From Desulfobacterales bacterium (GTDB lineage Bacteria; Desulfobacterota; Desulfobacteria; Desulfobacterales; 4be13), in contig JAOZLU010000361.1 in NCBI GenBank assembly GCA_029934695.1, positions 1 to 7,211 on the forward strand: a DNA stretch of 7,211 nucleotides, read 5' to 3'. The first letter of the stretch is position 1. The number at the start of each line of letters is the position of its first letter. A model generated the notes under the pieces. The model was not told where the DNA came from. It worked only from the letters and a program-made list of their open reading frames with translations, and did no database searches. Below are positions 5,966-7,211 of this stretch, in pieces. A program made the translations under genes and the position numbers.

Positions 5966-6970
5966 CTATCCGCAAAAAATTTCTTCTTTCAACATGCAAC
6001 ATGCAATTTTGTATTCCGCAGTAGTACAGTCAGCTTTGCAGGTCAGATTTTCGGGCTGTATCAGTTTGTTCATCACGCATCCCTCGGGAATGCTGAGTTC
6101 AAACAGATCGCTTTCGTTGATCTTCTCCGCGGGGAACAGCCGGGCGTTTTCAAAATATAAGCTGTGTATGGGAAAATCTTCACACAGGGGGCACCTGTAA
6201 ACTCTGCCATTTGGGAATATAAAATAATTGTCAGCAACCAGTCCCGCACATTCAAAAGGGTCTTCCAAATCCAAAAAAACTTTCGGGTAGGTAACGGTAA
6301 TGCCGAGTTCTGCGACTTCTTCAGCCACCTGGGGAATGATGCTTATCCACTCCTGCCTTGAAACCTGAAGGTTTTCCCGGGCCTTGGCGGATTTGCCTCT
6401 GATGCCGATCACCTGTATAAAAAATCTGCTGATGCCCAGTTCTTTCAAAAGGGGTGGCATCTGCCTGAGTTCATGAATATTGGCACTGCTGACGGTGTAT
6501 ATGAGACTGGTGGCAAACCCTTTGGCCACAGCATCCCGGATGCCTGCAACACACTGACTGTATGATCCCTCTCCCCGTATTCTGTCATTGGTCTGCCGGG
6601 TGGCCCCGTCAAGGCTGAAGCTGAAATAATCCACTTCATCCGGCCCGACTTTTGAAAGAATATCATGGAACAGATAGCCGTTGGTGTCTATGGTAACTGA
6701 AGCATAACCCATAAGTTTTGCCTGTTTTATGGCAGAAGACAGTTCCGGATGCAGCGTGGGTTCGCCACCCAGAAATATGACATTGGCCGGACTGCTTTTT
6801 TCAGCGAATGCTCTCAGCCATGCCACTATGGTGGATAAAGGTAGTGTGTTTTTTCCATGCTGTTCCGGGTTGATATAGCAGTGCCGGCATTTAAGATTGC
6901 AACGGGTGAGGATGTGGAAAAAAATATTTGTCGAGTTTTTGGAAAAGGAAACAGTTTTTTTGATTTTCAT
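5966..6970 (-). CDS. Radical SAM/SPASM-type protein, substrate unknown
   Basis: A 334-residue iron-sulfur enzyme expected to cleave S-adenosylmethionine into a 5'-deoxyadenosyl radical. The cluster motif CNLKCRHC places Cys24, Cys28 and Cys31 on the SAM cluster. LGGEP (67-71) is the SAM-binding GGEP motif, and TIDTNGYLF and FSLDGA follow in the TIM-barrel core. The C-terminal part fits a SPASM-like domain for auxiliary clusters: C241-X13-G255-X4-C260, C263, C298, C311, C315, then C324, C325 and C333. This architecture occurs in peptide-modifying maturases and anaerobic sulfatase-maturase-like proteins. No precursor peptide gene is evident beside it, so the substrate is open. The start is ATG 6970, with a weak GGAT 7 bases upstream; the next Met is far downstream. 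The C-terminal codons ACCML lie in a small heptamer repeat. A 17-bp palindrome and a heptamer array lie upstream. Confidence 0.9.
   Translation of the reverse strand: MKIKKTVSFSKNSTNIFFHILTRCNLKCRHCYINPEQHGKNTLPLSTIVAWLRAFAEKSSPANVIFLGGEPTLHPELSSAIKQAKLMGYASVTIDTNGYLFHDILSKVGPDEVDYFSFSLDGATRQTNDRIRGEGSYSQCVAGIRDAVAKGFATSLIYTVSSANIHELRQMPPLLKELGISRFFIQVIGIRGKSAKARENLQVSRQEWISIIPQVAEEVAELGITVTYPKVFLDLEDPFECAGLVADNYFIFPNGRVYRCPLCEDFPIHSLYFENARLFPAEKINESDLFELSIPEGCVMNKLIQPENLTCKADCTTAEYKIACCMLKEEIFCG
5990..6006. repeat. Short heptamer repeat in the 3' end of the radical SAM gene
   Basis: CAACATG occurs twice (5990-5996, 5997-6003) followed by CAA. On the coding strand the unit is TTGCATG-like and encodes the Ala-Cys-Cys-Met-Leu stretch near the C-terminus. 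It differs by one base from the TTGGATG unit of the large array upstream of the same gene (7061-7158). Confidence 0.6.
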
Positions 6971-7000
6971 CAGTTTTATCCGGAAGCTTCAGATAACACA

Positions 7001-7056
7001 CGGATCAGTGATAAGAAAGGGCTGTAATCCGTAAATCCGTTCTTATCACTGATCCG
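7001..7056. other. 17-bp perfect palindrome upstream of the radical SAM gene
   Basis: CGGATCAGTGATAAGAA (7001-7017) is the exact reverse complement of 7040-7056, with a 22-base loop between. It lies 31 bases before the start codon. On the minus strand the stem is followed by TGTGTTATC, with no T run, so it is not an ordinary terminator. It could be a leader hairpin, a dispersed palindromic repeat or a split operator. Confidence 0.8.
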
Positions 7057-7060
7057 GCCC

Positions 7061-7158
7061 CATCAGACATCAGACATCCAACATCCAACATCCAACATCC
7101 AACATCCAACATCCAACATCAAACATCAAACATCAAACATCCAACATCCAACATCCAA
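7061..7158. repeat. 14-unit heptamer tandem array (CATCCAA family)
   Basis: Fourteen contiguous 7-base units with no interruption, in blocks: CATCAGA twice, CATCCAA six times, CATCAAA three times, CATCCAA three times. Variant units are grouped, which suggests growth by slippage or unequal exchange of sub-blocks. The array ends 5 bases before the stop codon of the partial gene at the right edge. It is not a CRISPR: the units are 7 bases with no spacers. Confidence 0.97.
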
Positions 7159-7163
7159 TTAAT

Positions 7164-7211
7164 TTATTTGCCTGCCACCTCTTTTCCGCAGTGCTTGCAG
7201 AGTTTGGCCTG
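7164..7211 (-). CDS. C-terminal end of a protein with a CxxC zinc-ribbon-like motif (partial)
   Basis: Only the last 15 codons and the TAA (7164-7166) are inside the window; the gene continues beyond the right edge. The visible end reads QAKLCKHCGKEVAGK. CKHCGKE is a typical half of a zinc ribbon, where a second CxxC pair would be expected upstream. Codon use is ordinary (GTG, GGC, CAG, CTC) and the frame is open to the edge. It is in the same direction as the radical SAM gene, about 190 bases upstream, with the palindrome and heptamer array between them, so shared transcription is doubtful. The function cannot be named. Confidence 0.55.
   Translation of the reverse strand, partial: QAKLCKHCGKEVAGK

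Noticed and set aside
6990..7050. Small precursor-peptide gene beside the radical SAM enzyme (GTG frame of 14 codons within the palindrome)
   Set aside because: It has no ribosome binding site, no leader/core character, and simply reads through the palindrome arms.
7061..7158. CRISPR array
   Set aside because: The repeats are 7 bases long and directly adjacent, with no unique spacers and no cas genes.

Overview
The window looks like a chromosomal segment of an anaerobic deltaproteobacterium (Desulfobacterota). A member of Desulfobacterales is my best guess, but that is an inference. The reasons are an elongation factor G of the spirochaete/planctomycete/delta (spdEFG1, mitochondrial EFG1-like) type, a complete minCDE division-site operon, a radical SAM/SPASM enzyme, and intergenic spacers filled with heptanucleotide tandem repeats and palindromes. 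No phage, plasmid or intact insertion-sequence gene is visible.

Layout from left to right. Positions 1-35 hold a 7-base tandem repeat that encodes the last residues and the stop codon of a minus-strand RecA-fold ATPase of unknown role (23-736). A 9-bp perfect hairpin separates it from the upstream minus-strand fusA-type gene (825-2909). Positions 2910-3999 contain no intact gene. They hold a strong leftward intrinsic terminator (3068-3108), a decayed Fis-type helix-turn-helix end of an NtrC-class regulator (minus, about 3221-3391), a cluster of short direct and inverted repeats (3461-3565), a decayed histidine-kinase C-terminus (plus, about 3690-3782) and a consensus sigma-70 promoter (3885-3913).

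That promoter reads into minC, minD and minE (4000-5893, plus strand), which together form the oscillating inhibitor that keeps FtsZ rings away from the cell poles. An approximately 85-base inverted repeat sits between minC and minD. Converging on minE from the right is a radical SAM/SPASM gene (5966-6970, minus). Its 3' end carries a short heptamer repeat, and its upstream region carries a 17-bp perfect palindrome (7001-7056) and a 14-unit heptamer array (7061-7158). At the right edge the last 15 codons of another minus-strand gene, ending in a CxxC zinc-ribbon-like motif, run off the window.

The genes do not form one pathway. fusA serves translation, minCDE serves cell division, and the ATPase and the radical SAM enzyme have no assignable substrate. 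No convincing new multi-gene system is present. The most distinctive points are the mtEFG1-like translocase, the recurrent heptamer repeats at gene ends, the two signalling-gene relics, and the structured minC-minD spacer.
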